From NCBI GenBank assembly GCA_030066195.1, contig JASJCB010000038.1, positions 1-64,000 of the forward strand: a DNA stretch of 64,000 bases. Direction: 5' to 3'. Positions 53,432-62,593 of the stretch are shown here, one piece after another. The notes under the pieces are model-generated. The model did not search any database, was not told the DNA's origin, and saw only the letters and a list, made by a program, of their open reading frames with translations. How positions within the stretch are numbered: position 1 is the first letter of the stretch; each line of letters opens with the position of its first letter. This DNA is from Acidobacteriota bacterium (GTDB taxonomy: Bacteria > Acidobacteriota > Holophagae > Acanthopleuribacterales > Acanthopleuribacteraceae). Both the position numbers and the translations under genes were made by a program.

Positions 53432-53518
53432 TGCAAATGCTGTTTGTGTACCAGGAGTCGAACCTGACACGGATCTTCAGTCCGCATGCTTCCAAGAGCT
53501 TGTTTGTAAGCATTTACA
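53432..53518 (-). ncRNA. tRNA-like RNA B (non-permuted, replaced acceptor stem)
   Basis: On the minus strand it has a D-arm-like hairpin (GCT-CTTGGA-AGC), an anticodon arm (GCGGA-CTGAAGA-TCCGT, anticodon position GAA) and a T-arm (TCAGG-TTCGACT-CCTGG). The acceptor is replaced by an internal loop (TTACAAACA against TACACAAACA) and an outer 9-bp stem TGTAAATGC/GCATTTGCA. GCTTACA on the 5' side and ACACAAACAGC on the 3' side match the same places in RNA A. It cannot be charged as a normal tRNA and most likely is a Ro60-type small RNA. Confidence 0.65.
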
Positions 53519-53697
53519 GTCGGGGTGCGATGCCGTGGAAAATCAACGAGTTGGAGGAGGAGCGGACGGGCCCCTACCCGTCCGCTCCGCCTCTGGGGGG
53601 GAGCAAGCTTCAAGCTTCAAGCCTCAAGCCTCAAGGGTTCGTAGCTTGCAGCTTGTTTCAAGCCGCAAGCTTCAAGGATTGGTCAGCTTGCAGCTGG

Positions 53698-55266
<1,569 letters not shown>

Positions 55267-55401
55267 TTATCCCGCCGGTGACATTCCGTGTTCTATCGAC
55301 AAGGATATTCAGCACGGGAAGTCGGCTATCGGACGATAGCCGCTATCCGGAACCCAATATCCGAAAAAGAGACACCCCGGAGAGTTTCTACGCGTAAGTC
55401 G

Positions 55402-55500
55402 GCACAACGCCATCCACTTGGCCGCTCTACCTTTTGAGCTATCGCGAGGCGCGGGGCCTCGTGAGCGGGATTTGAACCCGCATCTGCCTGCCATTTGTGC
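55402..55500 (-). ncRNA. Permuted tRNA-like (Y-RNA type) RNA Y2
   Basis: On the minus strand the order is outer stem, T-arm (GCGGG-TTCAAAT-CCCGC), acceptor-like helix (CGAGGC paired with GCCTCG, extended to TC/GA with one mismatch, closed by a short loop), D-arm (GCTC-AAAAGGTA-GAGC), outer stem. The outer stem pairs GCACAA (55495-55500) with TTGTGC (55402-55407), with TGGC/GCCA inside it. T-arm before D-arm, with the acceptor capped by a loop, is the order known for bacterial YrlA Y RNAs. Confidence 0.72.
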
Positions 55501-55562
55501 ATGTGCGTTCCACCCGTGTGGACGCGACAGCCTCTTGGGATTGTCCGGATGGGTAAATTGTT

Positions 55563-55712
55563 GCGAACGTACAAGTCGCTTAAGCAGTCAAAATCACAAC
55601 GATGCTCTTCCACTGAGCTAAAGCCCCACATGACGGGGCTTGTAGGGATCGAACCTACGACCTTCGCTTTAGAAAGGGTGAATGTATGCTTACATCGTCA
55701 GGGTACGTTCAC
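55563..55712 (-). ncRNA. Permuted tRNA-like (Y-RNA type) RNA Y1
   Basis: On the minus strand the 5' and 3' ends pair in a 10-bp stem, GTGAACGTAC (55703-55712) with GTACGTTCGC (55563-55572). Inside, TCAC/GTGA and an AGCGA/TCGTT helix correspond to the anticodon stem. Then come a T-arm (GTAGG-TTCGATC-CCTAC), a perfect acceptor helix AAGCCCC/GGGGCTT closed by a 7-base loop, the tRNA-type TA linker, and a D-arm (GCTC-AGTGGAA-GAGC). All tRNA consensus positions in the T- and D-arms are kept. This fits a YrlA-type Y RNA; it begins 30 bases after the ubiquitin-like gene. Confidence 0.8.
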
Positions 55713-55742
55713 GTTAAGTTGCTGAGGTACATAGCGGGAAGC

Positions 55743-55946
55743 TTAGCCGTAAACCGCCTCGGGCCGAACGATCCAGTTTCCGCCGGGCCGGCGATCCACG
55801 ATGTACCGATTAAGAAAGGCGGGCCTTACGCCGAGCGCCCGTGCGACACGTTGCCTGATGTCGAAATCTTTGGCGTCGTTGTGTAAACCCAGTTCTTCCT
55901 TGTAAAACCGGCGTGAAAAACCGTCGTATCGTACGTGAATCATCAT
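55743..55946 (-). CDS. Ubiquitin-like (beta-grasp-like) small protein ending in Gly
   Basis: 67 residues, ATG at 55946 with GGAGG ten bases upstream. A longer reading from 55991 would start in the terminator and is rejected. Order of elements: strand MIHVRYDG, strand RRFYKEELGL, helix FDIRQRVARALGV, strand NRYIVDRRPG, strand GNWIVRPEAVYG. This is the beta-grasp order, with an accessible tail ending Y-G. A terminal glycine is what E1 enzymes activate. It is the first gene of the minus-strand group with Y RNAs, TROVE, E2-like and E1-like genes. The sequence has no detectable identity to ubiquitin, so the fold is inferred from pattern and context. Confidence 0.7.
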   Translation of the reverse strand: MMIHVRYDGFSRRFYKEELGLHNDAKDFDIRQRVARALGVRPAFLNRYIVDRRPGGNWIVRPEAVYG

Positions 55947-55980
55947 GGTCCTATACCTCCATCGTCTGGAGCGGAAACGG

Positions 55981-56027
55981 AAAAAGCCCACCTCCGCGAG
56001 TCTTGTGCTCTAGCGAAGGTGGGCTTT
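55981..56027 (-). terminator. Terminator upstream of the ubiquitin-like gene
   Basis: AAAGCCCACCTTCGC and GCGGAGGTGGGCTTTTT form a strong stem with a T-run on the minus strand. It ends transcription of the 41-residue ORF and insulates the ubiquitin-like gene, whose promoter must then lie within the next 35 bases or downstream of the hairpin. An almost identical hairpin lies at 56557-56599. Confidence 0.75.
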
Positions 56028-56065
56028 CGGTAACTTTATTTCAGTTCCGAAAATCGGGTCCCCGT

Positions 56066-56191
56066 CTAGTTCGGGGCCACCTCCGCCATGGTTGCGTCCA
56101 TCACATCCAGGTTCAAACCGGAAAAACCGTCTAACGATTCAGGCTTTAGTCCCGCTGTGATGTCTTTGTTTCTTTTGTCTATCGATTTCAT
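56066..56191 (-). CDS. Short peptide ORF (41 residues), unknown
   Basis: Reads MKSIDKRNKDITAGLKPESL then DGFSGLNLDVMDATMAEVAPN. It begins at 56191 with only a weak GGGCGG upstream and ends 39 bases before a strong terminator. It has no Cys and no signal peptide. The ORF-terminator layout, with its hairpin repeated at 56557, suggests a small expressed unit, but coding is uncertain. Confidence 0.35.
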   Translation of the reverse strand: MKSIDKRNKDITAGLKPESLDGFSGLNLDVMDATMAEVAPN

Positions 56192-56556
56192 GATACCGCC
56201 CCATGGCTCGTATTTCGTTCAACAATTTGTATTATGGTGTTTATTGTTTGGAAAGTCAAGAAAAAAATTAATTTTTTTTAATTTTGTTTTACATTCTTTA
56301 TATAGATGAATATTTCACTTATTTGTATGGAGCTTGTCAGCTAAACACCTTGATTTGCAAGCTTACGCCATGCGATGCCCTTCGGCATCACCTGACAATA
56401 GATAAAGATGATTGAAGATAAGCATAGATACAGTAATCTCGTATCAAGATACCTTAACGAAACCTTGTCTCGGGTTATCTTGTCCATGCTTGAATGAAAT
56501 TGTCCGTTGTCGTTGCCCGCTTTAATCAGTGGTAAACTCCTTTCCTTAAGCCAAAA

Positions 56557-56599
56557 GAAAAAAGCCCACCTTCGCGGCTGTCGCGGAGGTGGGCTTTTT
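56557..56599 (-). terminator. Terminator, second copy
   Basis: AAAAAAGCCCACCTTCGCGG and TCGCGGAGGTGGGCTTTTTC form a stem with T-runs on both strands. The stem is nearly the same as the one at 55981-56027, so the two were probably duplicated. Confidence 0.75.
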
Positions 56600-56958
56600 C
56601 CTCAATGGAGTAAGGTGTTCGCCTAGGGAGTACCTCCGTTGGCCGGCATGGCATCGACAGAACCGGCGGTCACAGGATGACGGCTTGAGATTGTTCTGAA
56701 TAGATACTTCACACCATACCCCCTTGGGTAAGAATTCAAAGGTTCTCTATCATGCACGGCAGAATTGGGGATTGTCAATAGAAAATTCTGAAAAAAGAAC
56801 ATTCGGCCGCGGTTTCTGAAGGGAAACGGAGGTCTCACCCAAACGGAGACGGCCGGTTTACCGGTGTCCGCGCGGTCGGTAAGGACCTACAAACCACTAT
56901 TCTTCATCTTCAGGGCAATCGAATGACATGAGGTGACAAGAAAAACGAGAAACTCATG

Positions 56959-57030
56959 AGGCTAAAGACAAAAAGGAACCCAATTAAATTACAAAGCCAA
57001 TAAAATAAAAGATTTAGCCACAGAGGTCAC
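56959..57030. repeat. Dispersed repeat, copy 2
   Basis: GGCTAAAGACAAAAAGGAAC then CCAATTAAATTACAAAGCCA matches 20028-20097. The following GCCACAGAGGTCACATGGGC segment is the more conserved tail of the same family. Confidence 0.7.
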
Positions 57031-57167
57031 ATGGGCACAGAGAGAAGAGGAGAAAAACGAAGAACATGCTCTTATTCCGTGCCCCGGGTTAGCTGCTTCC
57101 AAGAAACAAAATGGATTACCTGACAAGATACATCCCAAGAAGCCGCTGAAATAAAAGGAATTAGCCG

Positions 57168-57203
57168 CAGATCGCTCAGATCTGCGCAGATCTGAGCGAT
57201 CTG
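57168..57203. repeat. 36-bp perfect palindrome
   Basis: CAGATCGCTCAGATCTG and its reverse complement CAGATCTGAGCGATCTG are separated only by CG. Flanking GCC and GGC extend the pairing apart from one G-T position. It could be a recombination or protein-binding site or a repeat remnant. Confidence 0.8.
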
Positions 57204-57491
57204 TGGCAAAATTTCCTCCGCTACGAACCCCAGCCCAATAGCTGATAGTCGACGCTTCTGGACCTGGCTCTTGTTTCCCGACTATTTAGTGCGCAGCGGC
57301 GCATCATCGACTCTTTGGCTTACACTCTTCTTTTTTCTGCTTGCAAATGTTTTAACATTCCGGTTTCCCATTAAGTGTCCTGCAGAATCGCATGGATAAT
57401 CATTCGATTGCCCTGCTTTCGTCTTGGAATGCTTTGACTTTCATAGTGGAAACCAATACAATCAAGAAAAATTCTGAGAGGGGAAAACACC

Positions 57492-57881
57492 ATGAGTCGC
57501 TGGGGCGAAGGGGATAAAAAATCGCAAGGTCTGTGGGGTTGTTCGATCGCTTTTTTCGTGCTGGGTTTGACCCTGTACGTGTTCTTCATCAATTACCAAA
57601 ACCTGGAAGGGCGGCGGAACCTGGAAGAGAAGATGCAGAGCATCGTGCGCACCGGGTACTCCAAAACCCCGGAACAGATGATCATGGAAATCAAGGAAAG
57701 CTCGGAAGAGTTGGGCCTGGATCTTGACGATGACGCCATTTCCCTGACCAAAGTGATGGACGAGTACAACAACCCGGTGGTCAGCGTGCGGATCGACTTC
57801 TCCTTCCAGGTCGATCTTTTGGTGACGCAATTCGACATCGCCATTCCAATCGTGGAAGATCTCACCATCGTCGTCTTCTAA
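57492..57881 (+). CDS. Small single-pass membrane protein
   Basis: 129 residues, ATG at 57492 with GAGAGGGG upstream. One membrane helix (GCSIAFFVLGLTLYVFFI, about 16-33) is followed by a soluble domain of about 90 residues with strands VSVRIDFSFQVDLLV and DIAIPIVEDLTIVVF. Resembles small membrane proteins of the DUF4845 kind only loosely. Convergent with the TraB-family gene, 17 bases apart at the stops. Confidence 0.7.
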   Translation: MSRWGEGDKKSQGLWGCSIAFFVLGLTLYVFFINYQNLEGRRNLEEKMQSIVRTGYSKTPEQMIMEIKESSEELGLDLDDDAISLTKVMDEYNNPVVSVRIDFSFQVDLLVTQFDIAIPIVEDLTIVVF

Positions 57882-57898
57882 GCCGATCCTTGTTGCCG

Positions 57899-59089
57899 TC
57901 AGGTGACGGTCCACATCACCAACAGGGCGCCCGCGTAATTGCCCAGGCTGGAGCCGCTGTGGGCCAGCCAGGCGACCAGGAGTACGCGCGTCATCCTGTT
58001 TTTGTAAAGAGTATTCAAGCGACGCACGTCGCGAGGCACCGATTCCACGTCCCGCACCACGGGCTTGCGCAGCCAGGCCTCGACCAGGCCCACCACGATA
58101 CCGGAACGGATGGCCGGGCTGAGCGGCGTAATCGGCGCCACCAACATGCCGGCCAGGATGGAACCAAGCCGGGCCCCGCCGAGCGCGGCGAAACTTCCGG
58201 TGAGGATGGAATTGGGCAGGACCCAGGCCCAGAACATATCGGCCAGCGGCAATTGACCGCCGCGTGAGATCACCAGGGCGAACAGGCCGGTCAGCACCAC
58301 CAGCATGATCAGGGCGTGTTTGGTCCAGGATCGGGGTGTGGTGGGCACGGTATCCAGGCGTTCCGGTTCCACTTCGGCATCGGCAACGCGCAGCAGACCG
58401 TCGAGGCGGCTTTCATCCAGCACGGCGGCAATGCGTTTACCCTCGGCTTGTTGAATATTGGACCAGAAATAACGATCGCTTTCCTCGATCAAGACCTCGC
58501 GCACTTCGGGCACCTGATCGCTGAAGGCGCGCCCCATGGTCTGCAGCAGGGGTTCGTCGGCTTCCACCGTTTGGCGGCGCGGCCAGGGGGAGATGGCCTT
58601 CAGCAAGCGCCACATCAGGCCGAAGCGGCGGCGCCTGGAAAGCGTGTGCCAGGCGCGACGAAGCGTGACGTGCAAATCGCGATCGGCCAGGCGGGCCTCG
58701 GCGCCCAATTGACCGGCATGGTCCAGCCGATCCAACATGGGCGCTCCGTGCCGCGGCGGCTCGTGCACCCCGTGGCGGCCAAGCCAGGTCGCGGCGGCCA
58801 GGTTTGCCAATAACAGTAAACCACGGCCGCTCCGCAGGGTTTCCAGCAGGGTGGCCTCTTCCCAGAAATTCTTGTCCTGCAACATGCGCCGCCGCGTTTC
58901 GCACAGTTCCAGGCAAACCACATCGGGCGCGAATTCGGAAAGAAGACGATCAGCATCGGTCAGACCCGAGGAACTGTGGTCGGTGAGGCCGATAAGGACA
59001 ATGGTGCGCTCGGCTTCTTGAAGGGTAATGACTCGATTGGTTCCCGTGGTGTCGGTGCTGTCGACGAGGGCCGTGCTGCTGGTGGTCAT
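57899..59089 (-). CDS. TraB/PrgY-family membrane protein
   Basis: 396 residues. The N-terminal TraB/GumN-like domain has IVLIGLTDHSSSGLTDADRL and PDVVCLELCETRRRML, where the family usually reads GTAHVS and VELc.R. The histidine is kept (DHSSSG). The C-terminal part has several membrane helices (for example HALIMLVVLTGLFALVISRG). In enterococcal PrgY the family blocks pheromone signals; in other bacteria the role is unknown and a membrane-peptidase function is proposed. No operon partner is evident. Confidence 0.85.
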   Translation of the reverse strand: MTTSSTALVDSTDTTGTNRVITLQEAERTIVLIGLTDHSSSGLTDADRLLSEFAPDVVCLELCETRRRMLQDKNFWEEATLLETLRSGRGLLLLANLAAATWLGRHGVHEPPRHGAPMLDRLDHAGQLGAEARLADRDLHVTLRRAWHTLSRRRRFGLMWRLLKAISPWPRRQTVEADEPLLQTMGRAFSDQVPEVREVLIEESDRYFWSNIQQAEGKRIAAVLDESRLDGLLRVADAEVEPERLDTVPTTPRSWTKHALIMLVVLTGLFALVISRGGQLPLADMFWAWVLPNSILTGSFAALGGARLGSILAGMLVAPITPLSPAIRSGIVVGLVEAWLRKPVVRDVESVPRDVRRLNTLYKNRMTRVLLVAWLAHSGSSLGNYAGALLVMWTVT

Positions 59090-59439
59090 AATGTACCGCT
59101 GCCTGGGAAATCACCGCGAATTGGCGGTAAGACCTACTTTACCACGTTCCGGGGAAAACCTTTGTCAAGAACAGGGTCTCAAATGCGGCGACGTAGAGAA
59201 AGCCCTTGCGCAACGGGGGCAATCACCGATTGCACCGCATGTCCGCCTCACCTGCTTTGAATGGTTTCAGAAGCGGCTTTGGCCTGAGCGGGCGCAACGC
59301 CATGCGGGGTTGTGACTGAGTTTCTTTTCGATCGCTCGTTTGACACGGATTTTCATGGTTTCTCGCCTAAACAACCCCACTCTCGGTTTTAACAACTAAA
59401 TACAGCTGATTGAGGGGTCTTTGAAAAGATATACCTTGA

Positions 59440-59765
59440 TTTACTGCCCGGCTCATTGATTCTCGACGACCGGGATCAAAGAATTTCGACTGATTTCTCG
59501 ATACTGAAAGTCGGGGAGCAAAGAATCAGTCATCTTTCTTAGGACACCGAAAGTTCAGGGTCAAAGAAATTATTTTTATTCTTTGCTCCCGAAAAGTCCG
59601 GGTCAAGGAACCACAACTCTTTTCTTTCACATTACTTTTCATTGCGTAAAGAATTAATTTACATTCCTTGCTCCTGATTTTTCCGGGTCGAAGAATGAGA
59701 CCTGATTCTTTGCTCCTGACTTTTCAATATCGAGGAATCAGAACGGATTCCTTGATCCCAAGTTT
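59440..59765. repeat. Degenerate tandem repeats with TTCTTTGCTCC core
   Basis: Variants of GATTCTTTGCTCCTGACTTT followed by CCGGGTCAAAGAAT recur at intervals of roughly 60-70 bases (near 59461, 59515, 59578, 59668, 59701 and 59745) in both orientations. Units are too diverged for an exact period. There are no regular spacers. Confidence 0.6.
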
Positions 59766-59902
59766 CTTGAAACAACCAATCACAACCGGACCTGAGCCCT
59801 TTGCGGCTTCATTTCGACAACTTAAAATCAAAAAGGATGCTTTTGGTTTGGTACCACAAAAGAATGTGTCCGACCGCCCTCTTCATGGGGCCGAGAGGTG
59901 AA

Positions 59903-60055
59903 AACTTCCGCATCGACATGATCGCGCTGTTGAAAGCGTTCCAACAATTCCGGCGGGAGAACAGCGACATTTGGGTCGAAAAATACGACTACAAAGAAGC
60001 GCCGCCGCACCTGATCTTGCAAGCCTTCCTGCAACGCACAAGCAACGGCGGCTGA
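59903..60055 (+). pseudogene. Fragment of AAA/nuclease-like ATPase gene
   Basis: The 49 codons encode NFRIDMIALLKAFQQFRREN then SDIWVEKYDYKEAPPHLILQ, nearly the same as a part of the ATPase at 39912-41465 (RIDMTALLKAFQQFWREN and SDIWVEKYHYKEAAPHLILQ). It then stops at TGA. No P-loop or nuclease part is present, so it is a remnant of a second copy. Confidence 0.85.
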
Positions 60056-60196
60056 TGATGTGATTGCCAATAGAGACTTTCCCCGGTCAGTCCCTAACTT
60101 TGTCGATCCTAATGCCAATCGCTGCCTGTCGCGTGTGACTTCCCACACGCCGATAGGAGATTTTCCACCCGGCTCTTAACGGGTAAGCGATTCGAT

Positions 60197-60988
60197 TTAG
60201 TTGACTTGAGCGGCCAGGACGATGCGTTCCCTTTTTGAGACCACCACACCGCCGGGTACCTCGACCGTTACGGCGAAGAGAGCCGGTTCCGCCACTGCAA
60301 GACGGGCATCGATGGGGATGATTACTTCATCTCCGGGCGGGATGTCGAAGACGCCGCCGTCGACGGGGAAGCTCTGGTCGCGGGTCTTGTCGAAGATCCA
60401 CAGCTGGTATTGATCCTGTCCCGGGTCGTTTGCGTGCAGTCCGCTGATGCGCATATAACCTTCCTGACGCACGTTACTCCAGTACACCTTGCCGCTGGAA
60501 CCGGTTGCGTAGGGATCTTCGGTGGCGCCGAAGTCGATGGTTTTCAGGTCGGGCGCGTCTTGCTGCAATACGGCCAGGCGTTCGCTTACGGTGGGTTCGG
60601 AGGGCTCGGGAGGCGCCGGCGGTTCGGGCCACCATCCGGTAATCGCGGCGATCAGAAGGGCAGCTGCTACCAGCCAACCCCAGGGCGCGGGCGCTTTGCT
60701 CGGCGGCGTCGCTTCAGGCGTTTGCCGTTGCGGCATGCGGTGGACCGTGGCGCCGAGATGGGCGGGCGCGTCGGCGAGGAGTTTGTCGCGTAGGGCGACC
60801 GGCATGGCCTCGTTGGGATCGATCATAGCCAGGGTGGCCGCGGCGGCCGCGTATTCCATGCTTTCCGCGTCAATTCCGGGGAATTCGTTTTGAAGCTTGC
60901 TCAGTTCCAGGCCGTCCGCGTGATCCAGGTCGCCGGTGGTCTGGTCCGCCGCCAGTTCGAGGAGGCGTTGTTTAAGTTGATCTGTCAT
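60197..60988 (-). CDS. Anti-sigma factor, RskA type
   Basis: 263 residues. An N-terminal cytoplasmic helical domain (about 1-80) is followed by one membrane helix (WGWLVAAALLIAAITGW, about 103-119). The C-terminal periplasmic domain resembles anti-sigma-K factor RskA: YWSNVRQEGYMRISGL and YQLWIFDK, then GGVFDIPPG. It overlaps the ECF sigma gene by 4 bases, so the pair is a coupled sigma/anti-sigma unit in which membrane proteolysis or redox change would free the sigma factor. Confidence 0.88.
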   Translation of the reverse strand: MTDQLKQRLLELAADQTTGDLDHADGLELSKLQNEFPGIDAESMEYAAAAATLAMIDPNEAMPVALRDKLLADAPAHLGATVHRMPQRQTPEATPPSKAPAPWGWLVAAALLIAAITGWWPEPPAPPEPSEPTVSERLAVLQQDAPDLKTIDFGATEDPYATGSSGKVYWSNVRQEGYMRISGLHANDPGQDQYQLWIFDKTRDQSFPVDGGVFDIPPGDEVIIPIDARLAVAEPALFAVTVEVPGGVVVSKRERIVLAAQVN

Positions 60989-61533
60989 GCCTTCCTCCTC
61001 TTGCCGTGGTTGCCGCTCATCAGGCGGTCGCGCAGGGTGATCAGGCCCCGGCGTATATGTGATTTTACCGTACCGACCGCGGTTTGGGTAACCTCCGCGA
61101 TCTCTCCGTGGGAAAGTCCGAGTTGCAGGGACATAGTCAGCATGCGCCGCTGTTCCGGTTTCATTTCGGCCATGACACGCACGGCCAGGGCCGCATCGGC
61201 GCTTGTTTCCGGGTTGTGTTGGTCAGCGCCGATCTCGCCGACATCGTCGATGGAGTTCACATCCGGCTTCCGTTCGGTTTTGCGCAATCGGTCGATCAAC
61301 CGGCGCCGGGCGATCATTGCCACAAAAACCGCTTCCTCTCCCTTGTCGGGGTCGAAGCGGTCGGCATTCTTCCAAATCTCGATAAAGATCTCTTGTACAG
61401 CGTCCTCGGGGTCTTCGCCCTTGGGTGTCAGCCGTCTTGCCAGCGACCAGACCAGGCCGCCGTATCGATCGATAACCTGTGGGACCGCTTCCCGCTCTCC
61501 GGTAGCGATTCGGTTGAGTAAGGTATTCGGCAC
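60985..61533 (-). CDS. ECF RNA polymerase sigma factor
   Basis: 182 residues from a GTG at 61533, placed because GGAG lies nine bases upstream; longer in-frame starts up to 61692 lack one and would run into the fasciclin region. Sigma-2: GLVWSLARRLTPKGEDPEDA and EIFIEIWKNADRFDP. Sigma-4: RRMLTMSLQLGLSHGEIAEV and VGTVKSHIRRGL. With its overlapping RskA-like partner and the fasciclin gene just upstream it resembles the SigK/RskA-type pair that controls secreted fasciclin-like proteins in some bacteria. Confidence 0.92.
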   Translation of the reverse strand: MPNTLLNRIATGEREAVPQVIDRYGGLVWSLARRLTPKGEDPEDAVQEIFIEIWKNADRFDPDKGEEAVFVAMIARRRLIDRLRKTERKPDVNSIDDVGEIGADQHNPETSADAALAVRVMAEMKPEQRRMLTMSLQLGLSHGEIAEVTQTAVGTVKSHIRRGLITLRDRLMSGNHGKRRKA

Positions 61534-61612
61534 GTTCAACTTCTCCGTTACGCGCCGTGAGCTTACCACGTTGCGGGGCGGCGGGTAAACCCCGCCGCGC
61601 CACATCGAGGAA

Positions 61613-62593
61613 TTATTCGGGTAAAAGGACAGTGTCGATGACATGAATGACCCCGTTTTCGGCCTGTACATCGGTTGCGACAATGTTGGCACCGTTGACG
61701 GTTACGCGACCGTCATCCACGCGGAACTTCAGGTCGCCGCCGCTGACGGCGTTGGCGGAACCGGCGCCGATTGCGTCCTCAGCAAACACCCGGCCCTTGA
61801 CCACGTGCAGGGTAAGAATGTCGGCCAGCTTCTGGCGATTCTCGGGCTTCAGCAAGTTGTTCAGCGTCTTGCGGGGCAGTTTGCGGAAAGCTTCGTCGGT
61901 GGGGGCGAAGACAGTGAAGGGGCCTTCGTTGGACAGCAGCCCGGCAAGTTGCGCGGCCTTGGCGGCGGTGATCAGGGTCTCAAAGTCGCCGGCGTTCGCG
62001 GCCACTTCAACAATATTGTTTTCGGTAGGCAGAAGAACGGTGTCGATGATGTGAATGACGCCGTTGGAGGTCATAACGTCGGGGTTGACGACTTTAGCGT
62101 TACCCACAGCAACGCCGTTACTGGTGTCAAAAGCCAGACGTTGGCCGTTCAAGGTGTTGGCGCCGCTCGCTTTGGTGACTTTATCGGCGGTCAGGCGACC
62201 CTTGGCGACATGATAGGTGAGGATCTCGATCAGGCGGTCTTTGTTTTCGGGGCGCAACAGAGTTTCCACGGTGCCCTCGGGCAGCTTGGCAAACGCTTCA
62301 TCGGTGGGGGCGAAGACGGTGAAGGGGCCCTTGCCTTGGAGTGCTTTCACCAGGCCGGCGGCGCCCAGTGCGGTAGTAAGCGTTTTGAATTGACCGGAGG
62401 CCAGCGCGGTTTCCACGATATCGGGGCCCTTTGCCTTCTTCTTATGGTGGTGTCCGGCGTAGGCATAGGTTTTGGTTCCGTAAGTATAGGAAGTCTTTTT
62501 GGCGGCCTGCTTGGAGGAACTGCTGCACTGAGCGTAGGCGGTTTGGGCCAGGGAGAAGACGGTCAGGGTCGCTAACATCAACAACTTTTTCAT
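61613..62593 (-). CDS. Secreted protein with two fasciclin (FAS1) domains
   Basis: 326 residues from the ATG at 62593 (GGAG upstream); a reading from 62686 has no ribosome site. The signal peptide is MKKLLMLATLTVFSLAQTAY with a cleavage site near AYAQ. Two FAS1 domains follow, each with GPFTVFAPTDEAF (conserved block 1) and a VIHIIDTVLLP or VIHVIDTVLLP end block. Fasciclin domains mediate adhesion in the cell envelope. A His/Lys-rich segment (YAGHHHKKKAKG) lies between signal and first domain. It is likely a target of the sigma/anti-sigma pair at 60985. Confidence 0.93.
   Translation of the reverse strand: MKKLLMLATLTVFSLAQTAYAQCSSSSKQAAKKTSYTYGTKTYAYAGHHHKKKAKGPDIVETALASGQFKTLTTALGAAGLVKALQGKGPFTVFAPTDEAFAKLPEGTVETLLRPENKDRLIEILTYHVAKGRLTADKVTKASGANTLNGQRLAFDTSNGVAVGNAKVVNPDVMTSNGVIHIIDTVLLPTENNIVEVAANAGDFETLITAAKAAQLAGLLSNEGPFTVFAPTDEAFRKLPRKTLNNLLKPENRQKLADILTLHVVKGRVFAEDAIGAGSANAVSGGDLKFRVDDGRVTVNGANIVATDVQAENGVIHVIDTVLLPE

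Larger units (their letters stand above)
56192..57491. other. AT-rich intergenic region with terminator and repeats
   Basis: About 1.3 kb without a convincing gene. It holds a second copy of the terminator (56557-56599), a degenerate minus-strand frame (56623-56838) just upstream of it, the repeat at 56959-57030 and a 36-bp perfect palindrome at 57168-57203. Base composition is clearly lower in GC than the surrounding genes around 56200-56350. Confidence 0.6.
59090..60196. other. Intergenic region with degenerate repeats and gene fragment
   Basis: About 1.1 kb. It holds a run of imperfect repeats (59440-59765), a repeat shared with the helicase-fragment region (59828-59879), and a fragment of an AAA-ATPase gene (59903-60055). 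Nothing else is supported. Confidence 0.6.

Noticed and set aside
53432..53518. Functional tRNA-Phe (anticodon GAA)
   Set aside because: The anticodon and T-arms fit, but there is no acceptor stem, and the D-arm is only three pairs.
55563..55712. Functional permuted tRNA-Arg (TCT) as in some algae and archaea
   Set aside because: An anticodon loop TTTCTAA can be drawn, but the ends form a 10-bp stem and lie beside a TROVE gene, which fits a Y RNA better. Not fully excluded.
56623..56838. 71-codon minus-strand ORF as a real gene
   Set aside because: No ribosome site, mixed composition, and the frame crosses AT-rich repeat-like sequence; kept only as a possible relic in the findings.
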